A stretch of 64,000 nt of DNA from PALSA-612 sp963776375 (GCA_963776375.1 CAVZMF010000002.1:1178001-1242000); one strand, 5' to 3'; counted from the first letter of the stretch, positions 43,321-52,270 are shown. Notes: generated from the letters alone by a model not told the origin. Numbers and translations: made by a program.

Positions 43321-43602
43321 ATGGCGGGCCGGTACCTGAAGCCGGGATTCCTGCTCGGTCGCGTCATGAACCCGCTTGTGACAGACATGCACTGGGCGCG
43401 AAATCTCCGCGCTGCGGGCAGCGCCGGGCTGCGCAGCCGCAAAGGAACCGAGCCGTTCAATGCGATCGAGGTGCCCGACGCCGAGAAGCCGCCGCTGATC
43501 GAGGCCTATCTGACGCGCTGGGGATCGCAGGTTCGATCCCAGTTCGAGGCTTTGCCCGACCCGAGCGAGCACCCGGTCTTCCGGCTCGAAGCGCCCGCCT
43601 AG
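43321..43602 (+). pseudogene. Deazaflavin-dependent nitroreductase remnant (central part missing)
   Basis: The 93-residue frame starts MAGRYLKPGFLLGRVMNPLV, like actinobacterial F420-dependent (Ddn-type) nitroreductases. It then jumps near 43380 to HWARNLRAAGSAGLRSRK and EAYLTRWGSQV, with the C-terminal HPVFRLE of the same family. The roughly 55 residues in between (in relatives GSRVL...RTTPVN...YLVAPRG, part of the cofactor pocket) are absent, without loss of frame. Activity is therefore unlikely. It stands alone between the sigma factor and an unknown membrane protein gene. Confidence 0.65.
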
Positions 43603-43758
43603 GCGAACCAGCCTTTACGGCAATCCCGCAAACGCGGACCTGGAATCTCCGCAACCAACTTCCGCGGCACCACTGATGGCCCTTGCGCCCCGGCGCCACA
43701 GACTGCGCGAAACACAGGTCGGGCCGGAGGGCCTGGCAGGAGACGGAAGGAGCGGAAG

Positions 43759-44475
43759 ATGCGCAAGGTACTCGAAATCGGCGGGATCGTGGCGGCAGCC
43801 GTGCTGATCGCCTTCGGCATCGCGGCGATCGTCATGGGCATGGACGGTCGGAGCACCGTCAACTCGAGCCTCAAGCAGGAGCAGATCACGGGCACGGGAG
43901 ACATGTCGCCGACAGCCATCGGAGCCGAGGTGAAAGCCGCCCAGACGGCTCAGGACCAACTCTTTGCCAAGCTGCACAAGGCCGGCGTCCAGATCACCGC
44001 CTCGCCGATCGAAACGCCGAGCTGCACGGTGGCGAACGAGCAGGTCAACACCGGTGAGAGGGCCCGCTGCTTCGCGCAGTTCATGCGGATCCACACGTTT
44101 GCGGCCACAAGCGGCCTGACCTACTCGCAGATGGGACGCTATGTCGCCGTGGACAACGCGCCGTTCAAGGCCACGGACGGCCTCGGCGGGACGAGCGATC
44201 CGAGGTACGCGAAGATCGACACGAAGACGCAGCAGCCGGTCAGCAACGGCCGCCGCGACCTCTGGGTCACCTACACGGCGCTGACGACGGCGCTGAATAC
44301 GAGCTACCTGGCCTCCCAGATCGCCCTCTTCGGGGTCGTCGTCGGGATCGCCCTACTGCTCTCCGGCATCGGCTTCGGGATCCTCGCCCTCAGCGGTGCG
44401 CTGCTCGCGCCCGAGCCGGCCTTCGGCTTCATGAGGAAGTGGACGCACAAGACGCCGGCGGTGCCGGCGGCCTAG
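43759..44475 (+). CDS. Unknown protein with two membrane segments
   Basis: The 238-residue protein has a hydrophobic N-terminal helix (GIVAAAVLIAFGIAAIVMGM, about 9-28), an extracytoplasmic loop of about 140 residues with a cysteine pair (PSCTV, ARCFA) and a second helix (IALFGVVVGIALLLSGIGFGILAL, about 190-215), then a short basic tail. I do not recognise the family. ATG 43759 follows a good ribosome site (GAAGGAGCGGAAG). A strong intrinsic terminator follows, so it is likely its own transcription unit. Confidence 0.78.
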   Translation: MRKVLEIGGIVAAAVLIAFGIAAIVMGMDGRSTVNSSLKQEQITGTGDMSPTAIGAEVKAAQTAQDQLFAKLHKAGVQITASPIETPSCTVANEQVNTGERARCFAQFMRIHTFAATSGLTYSQMGRYVAVDNAPFKATDGLGGTSDPRYAKIDTKTQQPVSNGRRDLWVTYTALTTALNTSYLASQIALFGVVVGIALLLSGIGFGILALSGALLAPEPAFGFMRKWTHKTPAVPAA

Positions 44476-44493
44476 CGCGATCCGCTCCGCAGG

Positions 44494-44520
44494 AAGGCCG
44501 CCTTCGGGCGGCCTTTTCTG
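44494..44520 (+). terminator. Intrinsic terminator
   Basis: AAGGCCGCC (44494-44502), a TTCG loop and GGCGGCCTT (44507-44515) form a perfect 9-base stem with a stable tetraloop, followed by TTCTGTTTG. It is the best intrinsic terminator in the window and ends the membrane-protein gene. It lies 10 bases from the stop of the convergent response-regulator gene, so it may act on that strand as well (the stem begins with AA there). Confidence 0.9.
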
Positions 44521-44529
44521 TTTGTCCGG

Positions 44530-45174
44530 TCAGCTCTCGAGCAGCCCCTGGGCGAGCGCGTAGCGGACGAGCTCGGCGCGGCTGCCCAGACGGAGCTTCT
44601 GCATGATGTGCGCACGGTGCGTCTCCGCCGTGCGCACCGAGATGTAGAGCTGCTTCGCGATCTCCTGGTTCGTGTGGCCGAGCGCGAGCAGCCGAAGGAC
44701 CTCGCGCTCGCGGTCGGAGAGTGGATCCTCGTCGGCCCGTCGTGCCGCCTCCGCCTCCGCTGCGACCAGGCGAGCGCCGAGCTCCGGGTTCACGTAGCGG
44801 CCGCCGCGGGCGACCTCGCGGACGGCGGCAACGACCTCGGTGTCGGCCGCCTCCTTGAGCACGTAGCCGCTCGCGCCCGCCGCGAAGGCTTCACGGACGT
44901 AGCGCGGGTCGTCCTGCATCGAGAGCAGCAGCACCTTCGTCTCGGGGTGCTCGCGCACGAGCGTCGGCAGCACCTCCAGGCCAGTCTGGTCGGGCATGAC
45001 GACGTCCATGAGGATCACGTCCGGCTTCAGGTCGCGGGCCTGGAAGACCGCCTCGCGCCCGGTCGAGGCCTCGCCCACCGGCTCGATGTCCTTCTCCTGG
45101 TCCAGGAGCAGCTTGATGCCCGAGCGGACGACCGCGTGGTCGTCGACGATGAGGACGCGAATCGGAGCGGTCAC
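44530..45174 (-). CDS. NarL/FixJ-family response regulator
   Basis: At 214 residues, it has a receiver domain (about 5-125) with phosphorylation aspartate in DVILMDVVMPDQTG, switch Thr/Ser in VLLLSMQDD and lysine in GYVLKEAAD. A LuxR-type helix-turn-helix (about 150-210) reads LSDREREVLRLLALGHTNQEIA then RTAETHRAHIMQKLRL. GTG 45174 is used. The histidine kinase at 46857-48533 on the same strand is of the matching HisKA_3 type and is the probable partner, although three plus-strand genes lie between them. Confidence 0.94.
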   Translation of the reverse strand: MTAPIRVLIVDDHAVVRSGIKLLLDQEKDIEPVGEASTGREAVFQARDLKPDVILMDVVMPDQTGLEVLPTLVREHPETKVLLLSMQDDPRYVREAFAAGASGYVLKEAADTEVVAAVREVARGGRYVNPELGARLVAAEAEAARRADEDPLSDREREVLRLLALGHTNQEIAKQLYISVRTAETHRAHIMQKLRLGSRAELVRYALAQGLLES

Positions 45175-45279
45175 GTACGGGACGTTATCGCGCCGGGCTG
45201 CTGGAATCCGTGAAAAGCCGCATCGCGTCTGCGGCTCCCGGCGGACGCCGGCCCGAACCACCTCCCGTACGGTCGACGC

Positions 45280-45588
45280 ATGAAGCGGGCTTACGCAGTT
45301 GTGTGGAGTGAGAACGGGAGCATGGCGTCGGGCCGGCTCGACTCCCTCGCCGACCGCTTCGAGCTCGCGGGACGGGGACAGCACCTCTCGATTCCGTTCG
45401 TCGAGCTCGAGCACGTCTCGATCGCGCGTGGCCCGAACGACCGCCTCCGCGGCCTGCCGGTGCTGGAGCTCGGCCGCGCGGGCCTGCCGCCGCTCCGCAT
45501 CGCCAGCCTGGAAGGGACGGGCGCGCTGCACGAGCTGTTCGCGCGGGTCGAGCGGGCGGGCGTGACGGCGACGGCGGACGCGGCCTGA
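45280..45588 (+). CDS. Small unknown protein upstream of DsbA-like gene
   Basis: A 102-residue soluble protein with no cysteines and no membrane segment. It reads MKRAYAVVWSENGSMASGRL and then alternating hydrophobic and charged segments suggestive of a small beta-rich domain (FVELEHVSIARGPNDRLRGLP). I do not recognise the family. Its stop overlaps the next ATG by one base, so it probably belongs to the DsbA-VKOR operon. Confidence 0.65.
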   Translation: MKRAYAVVWSENGSMASGRLDSLADRFELAGRGQHLSIPFVELEHVSIARGPNDRLRGLPVLELGRAGLPPLRIASLEGTGALHELFARVERAGVTATADAA

Positions 45589-46421
45589 TGGGCAAGGCCT
45601 CGCGCGCGAAGTCCGAGCGGAGGCTCGTCCCCAGCCCGGCTGGCGGACCCGCCCAGAGCGGACCCAGAGGCGCCTCCACGGGCTCGAGGCAGCCGGGATG
45701 GCTGACGCCTACGCGAACGCTCCTGATCGGACTCGCTGCCGCGCTCGTCGTCGCCGGCGCGCTGATCGGCGTCAGCGTGGCGGGGTCCGGAAGCTCCTCG
45801 AAGCCGTCGACCACGACGGTGAACGGCGGCCTGGCGACGAACGCGCTCTTTCGCGGCATTCCGCAGAGCGGCAACGTCCTCGGCAACCCGAAGGCGCCGG
45901 CCACGCTGGTGGAATTCGCCGAGCCCCAGTGTCCCATCTGCGGCGCGTGGGCCCGGGAGACGCTGCCAACGGTCGTCCGCGACTACGTGCGCACGGGCAA
46001 GCTCAAGATCGTCTTCCGCGGGATCTCGTTCATCCAGCCGACGGGCGACTCGAAGCGGGCACTCCAGACGCTCGCCGCAGCCGGAGCGCAGGGACGGGAG
46101 TTCCAGCTGCTCGACCTGCTCTACCGGAACCAGGGACAGGAGGGCAGCGGCTGGATCACGGACGACCTGCTGCGGTCGCTCGGCGGCGCCGTCTTCGGCC
46201 TCGATGTTCGGCGCATGATGGACGAGCGCTCGTCGGCGGGCACGAAAGCGCAGATCGAGCAGTCCGCGAGCGCCGCGGCTCAGGCGATGGGCAGGAGCCT
46301 GAGGACGCCGACGTTCCAGGCGGGCCGCTCGGGTGGGCAGCTCACGCAGATGCCGATCTCGACCGTCGACCAGCTCGGTCCTGACGGCTTCAGCGCGCTG
46401 CTCGACCAGATGACCTCATGA
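45588..46421 (+). CDS. Membrane-anchored DsbA-like thiol oxidoreductase
   Basis: A 277-residue protein with a basic, glycine/serine-rich cytoplasmic N-terminus, one membrane helix (TLLIGLAAALVVAGALIGVSV, about 45-65) and an external thioredoxin fold carrying the active site CPIC in EFAEPQCPICGAWARE. The helical insert and the cis-proline region (LRTPTFQAG) fit the DsbA/thioredoxin_4 family. It would introduce disulfide bonds into exported proteins and be reoxidised by the VKOR encoded next. Its stop overlaps the VKOR ATG (ATGA). Confidence 0.92.
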   Translation: MGKASRAKSERRLVPSPAGGPAQSGPRGASTGSRQPGWLTPTRTLLIGLAAALVVAGALIGVSVAGSGSSSKPSTTTVNGGLATNALFRGIPQSGNVLGNPKAPATLVEFAEPQCPICGAWARETLPTVVRDYVRTGKLKIVFRGISFIQPTGDSKRALQTLAAAGAQGREFQLLDLLYRNQGQEGSGWITDDLLRSLGGAVFGLDVRRMMDERSSAGTKAQIEQSASAAAQAMGRSLRTPTFQAGRSGGQLTQMPISTVDQLGPDGFSALLDQMTS

Positions 46422-46849
46422 CGAGGCTCGGTCCCCTGCGGACGGGGATCGCGCTGCTCTCCCTCCTCGGCGCGGGCATTGCCGCCTACCTCGTCTACAC
46501 GCGCTACTCCGGCGCGTCGATCTTCTGCTCGACCGGGGGATGCGAGACGGTCCAGAACTCGAAGTACGCCGAGGTCGCAGGGATCCCGGTGGCGGTGCTG
46601 GGCCTGATCGGCTACGCCGCGATCCTCGTCACCGCCGCGGTCCCGGGGCCGACGCCCGCCGCCGTCGGTGTCGCCTTCGCCGCGATCGGCGTCGCCTTCA
46701 GCGCCTACCTGCTCTACGCGCAGGTCGTGCTCATCGACGCCATCTGCCAGTGGTGTGTGGCGAACGACGCCGTCATCAGCCTGCTCGCCGCGGCCTGCCT
46801 CTGGCGGTTTCTCCGCGAGCAGGTCACCGCGAGCGCCGTCGCCGGCTGA
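46418..46849 (+). CDS. VKOR-family disulfide oxidoreductase
   Basis: This 143-residue membrane protein has four helices. The loop cysteine pair is in IFCSTGGCETVQNS and the quinone-side CxxC in DAICQWCVAND, with the conserved serine/aspartate region (NSKYAEVAGIPVAVLGLIGY). VKOR reoxidises DsbA and passes electrons to quinone, replacing DsbB in actinobacteria. Coupled to the DsbA-like gene, it makes a complete oxidative folding pair. Intact. Confidence 0.94.
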   Translation: MTRLGPLRTGIALLSLLGAGIAAYLVYTRYSGASIFCSTGGCETVQNSKYAEVAGIPVAVLGLIGYAAILVTAAVPGPTPAAVGVAFAAIGVAFSAYLLYAQVVLIDAICQWCVANDAVISLLAAACLWRFLREQVTASAVAG

Positions 46850-46856
46850 TCCCCGG

Positions 46857-48533
46857 TCACCCGGCCGGCGGCTCCGCGGCGGTGACCGCGAGCGGCAGAT
46901 AGGCGATCACAGCCGTTCCCTCGCCGGGCGTCGACTCGATCGCCAGCGTTCCGCCGAGCAGCGCCAGCCGCTCGCGCATGCCCAGGAGGCCGAGCGCGTC
47001 ATCGCGCACGTCCGACTCCGCGAAGCCCTGACCGTCGTCCTCGATGACGGCGCTGACGCCGCCGTCTCGTCTCGTTACAACGATGCCGACCTCGCTCGCG
47101 GCCGCGTGCTTGACGACGTTCGTGAGCGCCTCTTGCACGAGGCGGTAGACGACCGTCTCCGCGTCCGGCGGGAGCCGCACATCGCCGAGCCTCGCGGCCA
47201 CCGTTGCGCGGATGCCGGTGCGCTCCGCGAAGGTGCCCGCGAGGCGCTCGAGGGCGGCGACGAGGCCGAAGTCGTCGAGCGCCGTCGGACGCAGCTCGAC
47301 CGCGAGGGTACGCACGTCCTGCAGCGCCTGGACGACGAGCTCGCGCAACTCCGCCTCGGCTCGCTCGGCCTCCTGATCCGTCTCCGCGGCCCGGATCGCC
47401 TTCAGGCCGAGCAGGATGGAGGTGAGCGCCTGGCCGGTCTCGTCGTGGAGCTCGCGCGCGAGGCGGCGGCGCTCGAGCTCCTGCGCGCCGATCACGCGCC
47501 GCACGGTGTCCCGGGCGACCCGCTCGGACAGGTCGACCGCGACCGCTGCCCGCGCGGCGAAGATCTCCGCCAGACGCAGGTCGGCGTCGGAGAAGCGACC
47601 GTCCGGGCCGAGCTTGTCGTGGACGGCGACGATCCCGATCGCGCGGCCCCGCACGAGCAGCGGGACATAGAGGCCCGTCCGGATGCCGAGGCGCCGCGCC
47701 TCGTCCTGGTCGACCTCGGGGTCGTCGATCAGCGAGTCGACGCGGGCGCTGTGCCGCCGCTCGAGCACCCGGCCGGTCTTGGAGCCGGCGCGCGCCAGAC
47801 GGAGGCCGAGAACGTGGGAGGTCGTGTCCGGATCGCCGTCGACGGCGGCAACGCGGAGGTCGCCGTCCGGAGCGGGGAGCGCGATCAGCGCCAGCCTGGC
47901 GCCGATCAGCTCGCGGAGGCGGGCGCAGACGAGCGTCAGCAGGCGCTCGAGGTCGGTCTCCTCGACGAGCGAGCGGATGATCTCGTGTAGCGACTCGAGC
48001 TGGCGCGACCAGCGCGTGGCGGACTCGTAGAGGCGCGCGTTCTCGATGGCGACCGCCGCCTGCGAGGCGAGCATGGTGACGATCTCCTCATCCTGCTCGT
48101 CGAAGTCCTCCCCGCCCTGCTTCTCGGTCAGGTAGAGGTTCCCGAAGGCGACTCCCCGCAGCAGGATCGGAACGCCGAGGAACGATTTCATCGGAGGATG
48201 GTTCGGGGGGAAGCCGACGGCGCGCAGGTCCCTGGTCAGGTCGTGGAGGCGCACCGGCGCGGCTTCGCGGATGAGCACGCCGAGGATGCCGCGGCCCTGC
48301 GGGGGCTCGCCGATCGACTCCTGCACGTCGGGCTCGATGCCCGTGGTCAGGAAGCGCTCCAGCGCGTTCCCGGACGCATCGATCACGCCGAGGGCTGCGT
48401 AGCGTGCCCCTGTCAGCGACGCCGCCGTCTCGACGAGTCTCTGCAGGAGCGCATCCAGGGAGAGCTCGGACGTGAGTGCGACGCTGGACTCGAACAGGGC
48501 CCGCAGTCGGTTCTCGGACGGAGGGTCGGGCAC
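46857..48533 (-). CDS. GAF-domain sensor histidine kinase (DevS/NarX-like)
   Basis: At 558 residues, it has two GAF domains (about 20-165 and 190-335), then a HisKA_3 dimerisation domain with the phosphorylated histidine in RRLARELHDETGQAL and a HATPase_c domain with NVVKHAAASEVG, DDGQGF and LGLLGMRERLALLGG. There is no membrane segment, so it is a cytoplasmic sensor, and the GAF domains could bind haem, a nucleotide or a small molecule. The architecture matches DevS/DosS-type redox sensors. The NarL-type regulator at 44530 is the likely partner. ATG/GTG 48533 is used. Confidence 0.92.
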   Translation of the reverse strand: MPDPPSENRLRALFESSVALTSELSLDALLQRLVETAASLTGARYAALGVIDASGNALERFLTTGIEPDVQESIGEPPQGRGILGVLIREAAPVRLHDLTRDLRAVGFPPNHPPMKSFLGVPILLRGVAFGNLYLTEKQGGEDFDEQDEEIVTMLASQAAVAIENARLYESATRWSRQLESLHEIIRSLVEETDLERLLTLVCARLRELIGARLALIALPAPDGDLRVAAVDGDPDTTSHVLGLRLARAGSKTGRVLERRHSARVDSLIDDPEVDQDEARRLGIRTGLYVPLLVRGRAIGIVAVHDKLGPDGRFSDADLRLAEIFAARAAVAVDLSERVARDTVRRVIGAQELERRRLARELHDETGQALTSILLGLKAIRAAETDQEAERAEAELRELVVQALQDVRTLAVELRPTALDDFGLVAALERLAGTFAERTGIRATVAARLGDVRLPPDAETVVYRLVQEALTNVVKHAAASEVGIVVTRRDGGVSAVIEDDGQGFAESDVRDDALGLLGMRERLALLGGTLAIESTPGEGTAVIAYLPLAVTAAEPPAG

Positions 48534-48631
48534 AGGCGGAGCCTAGAGAACGGCTCTGCATTGCGGCAAAGCCGTAGGCAAATGGGGGCACGAACCGATG
48601 GCGCCTGCGGCCGATCCGACGAGACTCCACA

Positions 48632-51316
48632 ATGATGATCGAGCCCGTGGACACGATCCAGCCTGCCGGCGACGCCGTCGACGTCATCCTCCGGGACGGC
48701 GGGACGCTGCGACTGCGCTCCCCGGTCGCGGCCGACGCGGATGCGCTCGTCGACTTCTTCGACCGCCTCTCCCCGGAAAGCCTCTACTTCCGCTTCCACG
48801 GCGCGCGCAGCGTCGACCGGCGGCTCGTGGAGCCGTTCCTCGACCCCGACTGGGTCGAGGAGGGCGTGCTCGTGGGCACGCTGGGCGCGGGCCTCGACGA
48901 GCGCGTCGTCACGCTCGCGAGCTTCTCGCGGCTGCGCGACCCGTCGACAGCAGAGGTGGCCTTCGCGGTCGCCGACGAGGAGCAGGGTCGCGGCATCGGC
49001 ACCCGGCTCCTGGAGCAACTCGCGACGAGGGCTGCTGACATCGGCATTCGCACGTTCGTCGCCGAGGTGATGGCGGCGAACCGCGCGATGCTCCGCGTCT
49101 TCTCCGACGCCGGCTTCGAGATCGGGCGCGAGCTCGAGGCCGGGACGATCGAGGTCCGGCTCTCGATCCAGCCCACCGAGACGTTCAGGGAGCGCGTCGA
49201 GGCCCGAGACCACGTAGCGGTTTCCGCGTCGCTGCGCCCGTTCTTCTCGCCGGCGAGCGTCGCCGTCATCGGCGCGTCGCGCCGGCGCGGGTCGATCGGC
49301 GGCGAGCTCTTCCGGAACATCCTCGACGCCGACTTCACCGGCGTCGTCTATCCCGTCAACGGCAGCGGCGAGCCGGTCGCAGGCGTGCGCGCCTACCGCT
49401 CGGTGGAGGAGATCCCCGACCCGGTCGACCTGGCCGTCATCTGCGTCCCGGGGGCGCGCGTCCTCGACGCCGCCGCCACGGCCCTCGAGGCCGGGATCAA
49501 AGCACTGCTCGTGATCTCGTCGGGCTTCGCCGAGACGGGCGCGGAAGGGCGCGAGCGCCAGGAGCGGCTGCTCGCCGCCGTCCGCGCACACGGCGCGCGG
49601 CTGGTCGGCCCGAACTGTCTCGGCATCTGGTCGTCCTCCACGCAGCTGAACGCCACCTTCGCGCCCCGCGCGCTACCGCCGGGGCGCATCGGGTTCTCGT
49701 CGCAAAGCGGTGCGCTCGGGCTTGCCCTGCTCGAGCGTGCCGCCGAGCGCCGACTCGGTTTCTCCGCCTTCGTCTCGATCGGGAACAAGGCCGACGTCTC
49801 GTCCAACGATCTGCTCGAATGGTGGGAGGACGACCCCGAGACCGACGTCGTCCTCCTCTATCTGGAGTCGTTCGGCAACCCCCGCAAGTTCGGTCGCCTT
49901 GCTCGACGCGTCGCCCGCCGCAAGCCCATCCTCGCCCTCAAGGCAGGCACGACGGGCGCGGGCGCGAGAGCCGCGAGCTCGCACACCGCCGCGCTCGCCG
50001 GGTCGGACGCGGCCGTCGACGCCCTCTTCCACCAGGCGGGCGTGCTGCGCGCGGAGACGCTCGAGGAGCTCGTCGACGTCGCGGCGCTGCTGTCGAGCCA
50101 GCCTCTTCCCCGTGGCCGTCGGGTCGCCGTGATCACGAACGCCGGCGGCCTCGGCATCCTCTGCGCCGACGCGTGCGAGTCGGAGGGGCTCGAGCTGCCC
50201 GAGCTGTCGCACGAGACGCGCACGGTCCTCTCCGACCTGCTGCCCCTCGAGGCCAGCGTCGCCAACCCGGTCGATTTGCTCGGCTCGGCGACGGCGGCGA
50301 CGTACGAGGCGGTCCTGCCGCCGCTGCTCGCCGACCCGCGCGTCGACGCGATGATCGTGCTCTTCGTGCCGCCCGTCGTCGCGGGAGCCGAGGAGGTGAC
50401 GAGCGCGATCACGCACACGGTCGCCGCCGCGGCGCCCGAGAAGCCCGTGCTCGCGGTCGTGATCAGCGCCGACGGCACGCCGGCCGCGCTGCGCGAGGAG
50501 GGCTGCCCCATCGCGTCGTTCGCCTATCCGGAATCCGCGGCGCGCGCGCTCGGCCTCGCGGCCGGCCGCGCCGAGTGGCTGCGGCAACCCGCCGGTGCCG
50601 ACCCGGACCTCGAGGGCATCGACACACCGGTGGCCCGGGCCGTGGTCGAGGACGCACTGCGCGGATCGAGCGAGGCGTGGCTCGACCCGGCGGCCGCGCG
50701 CACGCTGCTCGCCGCGTACGGCGTCCCGCTCGTCCCGGAGCGGTCCGCCGCGACGGCCGAAGAGGCGGTCGAGGCGGCAGCCGCGCTCGGCTACCCGGCG
50801 GTCGTGAAGACCGCCGCTGCCGGAGCGCACAAGACGGAGAGCGGCGGCGTCGCGCTCGACCTGCGTGACGCCGATCAGGTGCACGCCGCGGTCGAGCGAA
50901 TCGGCGGCCCCGTGATCGTTCAGCCGTTCGTCCGCGGAGGCGCGGAGCTGCTCGCCGGGCTCGTGCAGGACCCGGTCTTCGGGGCGCTCGTCGCCTTCGG
51001 GCCCGGCGGCGTCCTCGCCGAGCTGATCGGCGACGCGGGCTTCCGCATCGCGCCGCTGACCGACGCCGATGCACGCGAGCTAGTGCTCGCCGGGAAGGCC
51101 GGTCGCCTCGTCGGGGGCTTCCGCGGCGCGCCCCCTGCCGACGTCGACGCGCTCGTCGACCTCGTCCTGCGTCTCGCGCGGCTGGCGGACGACTTCCCCG
51201 AGGTGGCAGAGCTCGACCTGAACCCCGTCATCGCGCGTCCCGAGGGCTGCCTGGCCGTCGACGCCAGGATCCGCGTGCGCGCGCGGCCGCACGCCCGACC
51301 CCTGAAGAGCTGGTGA
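48632..51316 (+). CDS. GNAT acetyltransferase fused to ADP-forming acyl-CoA synthetase
   Basis: This 894-residue protein has a GNAT domain first (about 20-180, VADEEQGRGIGTRLLEQLA), then a CoA-binding domain (about 200-300, SVAVIGASRRRGSIGG), a succinyl-CoA ligase-like part with VGPNCLGIWSS, and an ATP-grasp domain (about 670-885). Pat-type protein acetyltransferases share these parts, but in E. coli the GNAT domain is at the C-terminus. The catalytic phospho-histidine of ADP-forming acetyl-CoA synthetases is kept (ASSHTAALAGSD), as is the ATP-grasp AHKTESGGV, so real acyl-CoA synthetase activity is possible. The neighbours (CBS-BON, phosphoketolase remnant, ackA) point to acetate metabolism. 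Confidence 0.92.
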   Translation: MMIEPVDTIQPAGDAVDVILRDGGTLRLRSPVAADADALVDFFDRLSPESLYFRFHGARSVDRRLVEPFLDPDWVEEGVLVGTLGAGLDERVVTLASFSRLRDPSTAEVAFAVADEEQGRGIGTRLLEQLATRAADIGIRTFVAEVMAANRAMLRVFSDAGFEIGRELEAGTIEVRLSIQPTETFRERVEARDHVAVSASLRPFFSPASVAVIGASRRRGSIGGELFRNILDADFTGVVYPVNGSGEPVAGVRAYRSVEEIPDPVDLAVICVPGARVLDAAATALEAGIKALLVISSGFAETGAEGRERQERLLAAVRAHGARLVGPNCLGIWSSSTQLNATFAPRALPPGRIGFSSQSGALGLALLERAAERRLGFSAFVSIGNKADVSSNDLLEWWEDDPETDVVLLYLESFGNPRKFGRLARRVARRKPILALKAGTTGAGARAASSHTAALAGSDAAVDALFHQAGVLRAETLEELVDVAALLSSQPLPRGRRVAVITNAGGLGILCADACESEGLELPELSHETRTVLSDLLPLEASVANPVDLLGSATAATYEAVLPPLLADPRVDAMIVLFVPPVVAGAEEVTSAITHTVAAAAPEKPVLAVVISADGTPAALREEGCPIASFAYPESAARALGLAAGRAEWLRQPAGADPDLEGIDTPVARAVVEDALRGSSEAWLDPAAARTLLAAYGVPLVPERSAATAEEAVEAAAALGYPAVVKTAAAGAHKTESGGVALDLRDADQVHAAVERIGGPVIVQPFVRGGAELLAGLVQDPVFGALVAFGPGGVLAELIGDAGFRIAPLTDADARELVLAGKAGRLVGGFRGAPPADVDALVDLVLRLARLADDFPEVAELDLNPVIARPEGCLAVDARIRVRARPHARPLKSW

Positions 51317-51330
51317 GGAAGGAGAAGACG

Positions 51331-51978
51331 ATGAAGATCACAGATGTCATGACAACCGACGTCGTCACGGTCGATCCGGAGGCGTCGCTGAAGGACGTCG
51401 CGGCGCTCCTCGCCGAGCATCGCGTGTCGGGCCTTCCGGTCGTCGACGCCGACGGCCAGGTGGTGGGTGTCATCTCGGAGGCGGACATCCTGTTCAAGGA
51501 GGTCGGCGAGAAGGGCCCGCAGGGCGTGATCGCGTGGCTACTGGAGCCGGGCGGCGACGCCAAGCTGGAGGCGCGCACGGCCGGTGAGGCCATGACCAGC
51601 CCGGCCCGCACGATCGGGCCCAAGCGGCCGGTGGCCGAGGCGGCCAAGCGCATGCTCGAAGAGGCCGTCAACCGCTTCCCGGTCGTCGACGACGACGGCA
51701 AGCTCCTCGGAATCGTCACCCGCGCCGACCTCGTCCGCGCCTTCGTGCGCTCCGACGAGACGATCGCGACGGAGATCCGCGAGGACGTCGTCCTGAAGAC
51801 GCTGTGGATCGCCCCGGAGGCGCTCGACATCTCCGTCGAGAAAGGGGTGGTGAAGCTCGCCGGCCACGTCGAGTCGAAGACAGACGCCGAGCTGATCGAG
51901 GCCTTTGCCCGGCGTGTGCCAGGTACTGTCTCGGTCGAGTCGCATCTGAGCTGGGAGGAGAACGGCCGCAAGCGATGA
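51331..51978 (+). CDS. CBS-pair and BON domain protein
   Basis: The 215-residue protein has two CBS repeats (about 1-60 VMTTDVVTVDPEASLKDVA..., and 88-145 AMTSPARTIGPKRPVAEAA...) and a BON domain (about 145-210, EDVVLKTLWIAPEALDISVE and VVKLAGHVESKTD). CBS pairs bind adenosine nucleotides, and BON domains bind membranes or partner proteins. ATG 51331 has a good ribosome site (GGAAGGAGAAG). A GTG 18 bases earlier overlaps the previous stop. The stop overlaps the next ATG (ATGA), so it is cotranscribed with the acetate genes and may sense energy charge there. Confidence 0.93.
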   Translation: MKITDVMTTDVVTVDPEASLKDVAALLAEHRVSGLPVVDADGQVVGVISEADILFKEVGEKGPQGVIAWLLEPGGDAKLEARTAGEAMTSPARTIGPKRPVAEAAKRMLEEAVNRFPVVDDDGKLLGIVTRADLVRAFVRSDETIATEIREDVVLKTLWIAPEALDISVEKGVVKLAGHVESKTDAELIEAFARRVPGTVSVESHLSWEENGRKR

Positions 51979-52259
51979 CGAGCGACATCCGGACGCCGGA
52001 GACGACCCGACCGCTCGAGGCCGAGGAGCTCCGGCTTCTGGATGCCTCGTGGTGCGCCGCCAACTACCTGCCCGTCGGACAGATCTACCTGCGCGACAAC
52101 CCGCTGCTCCGGGAGCTGCTCCAGGCGGAGCACGTGAAGCCGCACCTGTCCTCGATGCCGTCCCAGGACACGGAGGACCGGCGGCTTCGAGCCCGGGCGT
52201 ACACGCGCGAGCACGGCGAGGACGACCCGGCTGTGCGCGACTGGACCTGGCCGTACTAG
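51975..52259 (+). pseudogene. Phosphoketolase remnant (N- and C-termini joined)
   Basis: The 94-residue frame begins like xylulose-5-P/fructose-6-P phosphoketolase (LEAEELRLLDASWCAANYLP, then VGQIYLRDNPLLRELL and EHVKP), and ends like the same enzyme (RARAYTREHGEDDPAVRDWT, then WPY). The roughly 700 residues in between, including all thiamine-diphosphate and active-site motifs, are missing, but the frame is intact and both operon contacts remain (ATGA with the CBS gene, ribosome site of ackA just after the stop). Complete phosphoketolase would make acetyl-phosphate for the acetate kinase next door. As it stands it cannot be active. Confidence 0.75.
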
Positions 52260-52270
52260 GAGGACTAGTC

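Noticed and set aside
43525..43545. GGTTCGATCCC, resembling a tRNA T-arm
   Set aside because: No acceptor stem, D-arm or anticodon arm can be paired around it, and it lies inside the nitroreductase remnant coding frame.
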